Shown: piece by piece, positions 14,894 to 15,933 of the stretch | Layout: the number at the start of each line of letters is the position of its first letter | Numbering within the stretch: position 1 is the first letter of the stretch | Source of the DNA: UBA3792 sp045576895 | GTDB lineage: Bacteria > Bacillota > Clostridia > Christensenellales > CAG-138 | Direction of reading: 5' to 3' | DNA length: 15,933 bases | NCBI GenBank assembly: GCA_045576895.1 | Contig: JAZNHI010000178.1 | Coordinates: 1-15,933, forward strand | The notes under the pieces: model-generated | Told to the model about the DNA's origin: nothing | The model's database searches: none | Seen by the model: the letters and a program-made list of their open reading frames with translations, nothing else | Translations under genes and position numbers: made by a program

Positions 14894-14895
14894 CG

Positions 14896-15357
14896 TTATT
14901 TCCGCCGTAGCAGTTTTTTCAAAAAGGGCAGGATCCCGAGCGTCTTTGCCGCCTTGATCAGCAGTCGCCGTATGCGCCGCAAAAGCGCGCGCAGCGGATA
15001 GATCGCGTTCCAGAACCGTGCGTACAGCAGGTAGCCCCGATCCGTGACCGCGTGCATCTTTCCTTTCCGGTTAAACGACGTCAGCACGCCGATCACATCT
15101 TCGAACGGGATCCGCTCGACGGCATACGTGTTGTCCCCGCGGATGCGGTAATACCCGTCCTCCGCGCCGATCACGCGGTGCAGCACATATTTGTCCTCGC
15201 GTCTGTACAGCGCAACATCGTACTTTTTCAAGCGCGAAGAAGGGACCTCGATGATCACCAGGTCCCTGTTCTGCCGCAGCATGGGCTCCATGCTCGTGCC
15301 CTTTGTTTTGTATACCAGCCTGCCGTCCTTTTCCAGCAGGTCTTCAAAGCGGGTCAT
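14896..15357 (-). CDS. S24/S26 family peptidase (signal peptidase-like, Ser-His type)
   Basis: A 153-residue protein of the S24/S26 clan. The catalytic serine is Ser22 in KGTSMEPML, and the second residue is His60 in YVLHRVIG where classical bacterial signal peptidase I has Lys; this Ser-His pairing is typical of the SipW/Sec11-type branch. YRIRGDNTYAVERIPFEDVIG (about 70-90) matches the GDN box. There is no N-terminal membrane anchor. Instead the C-terminal ~38 residues are strongly basic and amphipathic (RALLRRIRRLL, FLKKLLRRK) and could bind the membrane. The ATG overlaps the stop of the PqqD-family gene (ATGA), so translation is coupled. Its place behind radical SAM and PqqD genes suggests a dedicated processing peptidase for a modified peptide; that role is inferred. 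Confidence 0.88.
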   Translation of the reverse strand: MTRFEDLLEKDGRLVYKTKGTSMEPMLRQNRDLVIIEVPSSRLKKYDVALYRREDKYVLHRVIGAEDGYYRIRGDNTYAVERIPFEDVIGVLTSFNRKGKMHAVTDRGYLLYARFWNAIYPLRALLRRIRRLLIKAAKTLGILPFLKKLLRRK

Positions 15358-15614
15358 TCCTCCAGTGCGTTGATGCTGCGCAGCGTCGCGAGGATCTCCT
15401 CCACGTCGGCGTCGATCACGTCCCGCGGCGCATTGTACTGCGCGCACATCTCGTCCACGATCCGTTCCTTCGTTGTTTCCGTCTTCAGGCAGTTCACGAT
15501 GAAGGCAGCCGTTTTGTTGCTGCGCACGATGCCGTTGAACGCTTCATGTCCGAGCGGGACCAGAAACTGCGTGTCGTCGATGTCCTGTACGATAAAATCA
15601 TTTTTCAGCTTCAT
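15354..15614 (-). CDS. PqqD family protein (RiPP recognition element-like)
   Basis: An 86-residue protein of the PqqD fold, which in RiPP pathways binds the leader peptide and presents it to the radical SAM maturase. Typical signs are the small size, an N-terminal beta region (FIVQDIDDTQFLVPLG), the segment FNGIVRSNKTAAFIVNCLK (26-44) and the helical end with IVDEMCAQYNAPRDVIDADV and EEILATLRS. AAGGAG lies 8 bases before the ATG and overlaps the stop of the SPASM gene, and its own stop overlaps the start of the S26 peptidase, so the three genes form one tightly packed operon. The family call is good; the peptide it binds is not in the window. Confidence 0.9.
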   Translation of the reverse strand: MKLKNDFIVQDIDDTQFLVPLGHEAFNGIVRSNKTAAFIVNCLKTETTKERIVDEMCAQYNAPRDVIDADVEEILATLRSINALEE

Positions 15615-15625
15615 AAATACGCTCC

Positions 15626-15933
15626 TTAACAGACGTTGTCTTCGTCATCCGGTTCTTCCGTTTGATCTGTGCATTGATCGTTTGTTTGATCGAGCATATG
15701 CCGCAGATCCGTCAGCGTGTTCATCATGCGCGCTTCTTTGCAGTGCGCATCCACCCACGGGCACGAAGCAAAGCTCGTACAATCCGGCAAGAACACACAT
15801 TTGCGGCACATCTCGCGCGTGCGGTCGGTCCTGCAGAACTCGTATCTTGCCTGCGCGTCGGTCGTACCGTTGAAGATGTCGCCGAAGCGGCTCTCCGGCG
15901 GGCAGTGTTCGCACAAGTCGGAGGCCAAGCGGT
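15626..15933 (-). CDS. Radical SAM/SPASM domain protein, C-terminal part only
   Basis: The frame is open to the window edge, so only the last ~100 residues are visible and the radical SAM CxxxCxxC core lies outside. The visible part is Cys-rich and reads as the end of a SPASM domain, which holds auxiliary 4Fe-4S clusters in peptide-modifying radical SAM enzymes: LCEHC, then FGDIFNG, then EFC, EMCRKCVFLPDC and SFASCP, DAHC. After this comes a helical, acidic tail ending in DDEDNVC. A TTG at 15928 is not a real start. It is the first visible gene of the radical SAM-PqqD-peptidase operon, 11 bases before the PqqD gene. The SPASM assignment is from Cys spacing and context; the modification made is unknown. 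Confidence 0.82.
   Translation of the reverse strand, partial: RLASDLCEHCPPESRFGDIFNGTTDAQARYEFCRTDRTREMCRKCVFLPDCTSFASCPWVDAHCKEARMMNTLTDLRHMLDQTNDQCTDQTEEPDDEDNVC

Noticed and set aside
1..15933. CRISPR array, rRNA or insertion sequence
   Set aside because: No regularly spaced direct repeats, no rRNA-like stretch and no transposase were seen; the only multi-copy repeats are the coding tracts and the 9437-9520 element.

Overview
The window reads as a chromosomal segment of a GC-rich Gram-positive anaerobe, most likely an uncultured gut-type Clostridia (Bacillota). This is inferred from RNase Y, a PTS permease, AGGAGG-type ribosome binding sites, sigma-A-type promoters with 17-base spacers, lipobox proteins, secreted InlB-type repeats and a RiPP-like radical-SAM/PqqD/peptidase gene set. 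No species-level marker is present.

Layout. (1) 1-911, plus strand: the 3' part of a PTS EIIC sugar permease, ending at a terminator shared with the next genes. (2) 985-7487, minus strand: a small Pro/Thr-rich lipoprotein and a 1150-residue secreted repeat protein. After a hairpin terminator come an HPr-kinase-like P-loop protein and an ABC exporter whose genes overlap by 4 bases. (3) 7754-8603, plus strand: a barnase-family ribonuclease made as a lipoprotein, followed by its barstar-family inhibitor. (4) 8769-11567: an AT-richer accessory patch around tRNA-Trp(CCA), with a GrpB-family protein, a multi-hairpin GTGATGT repeat element, an Imm26-like protein and an unrecognised 412-residue protein. 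(5) 11655-14638, minus strand: a DUF4288 protein overlapping an M19 membrane dipeptidase, preceded by ribonuclease Y, which has its own promoter, a structured leader of about 170 nt and a terminator. (6) 14896-15933, minus strand: a tightly coupled set made of the end of a radical SAM/SPASM protein (cut by the window edge), a PqqD-family protein and an S26 signal-peptidase-like protein.

How the genes may work together. The set at the right edge is the core of a radical-SAM peptide-maturation pathway: SPASM maturase, PqqD-type leader-binding protein and leader or processing peptidase. The HPr-kinase-like protein and ABC exporter at the left are families that recur with PqqD and peptidase genes in Clostridia RiPP-like loci, so the two groups may be parts of one dispersed pathway. 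That link is inference; no precursor peptide is visible in the window. The barnase/barstar pair, Imm26-like protein and GrpB protein give the middle of the window a toxin/immunity flavour. RNase Y and tRNA-Trp are ordinary housekeeping genes.
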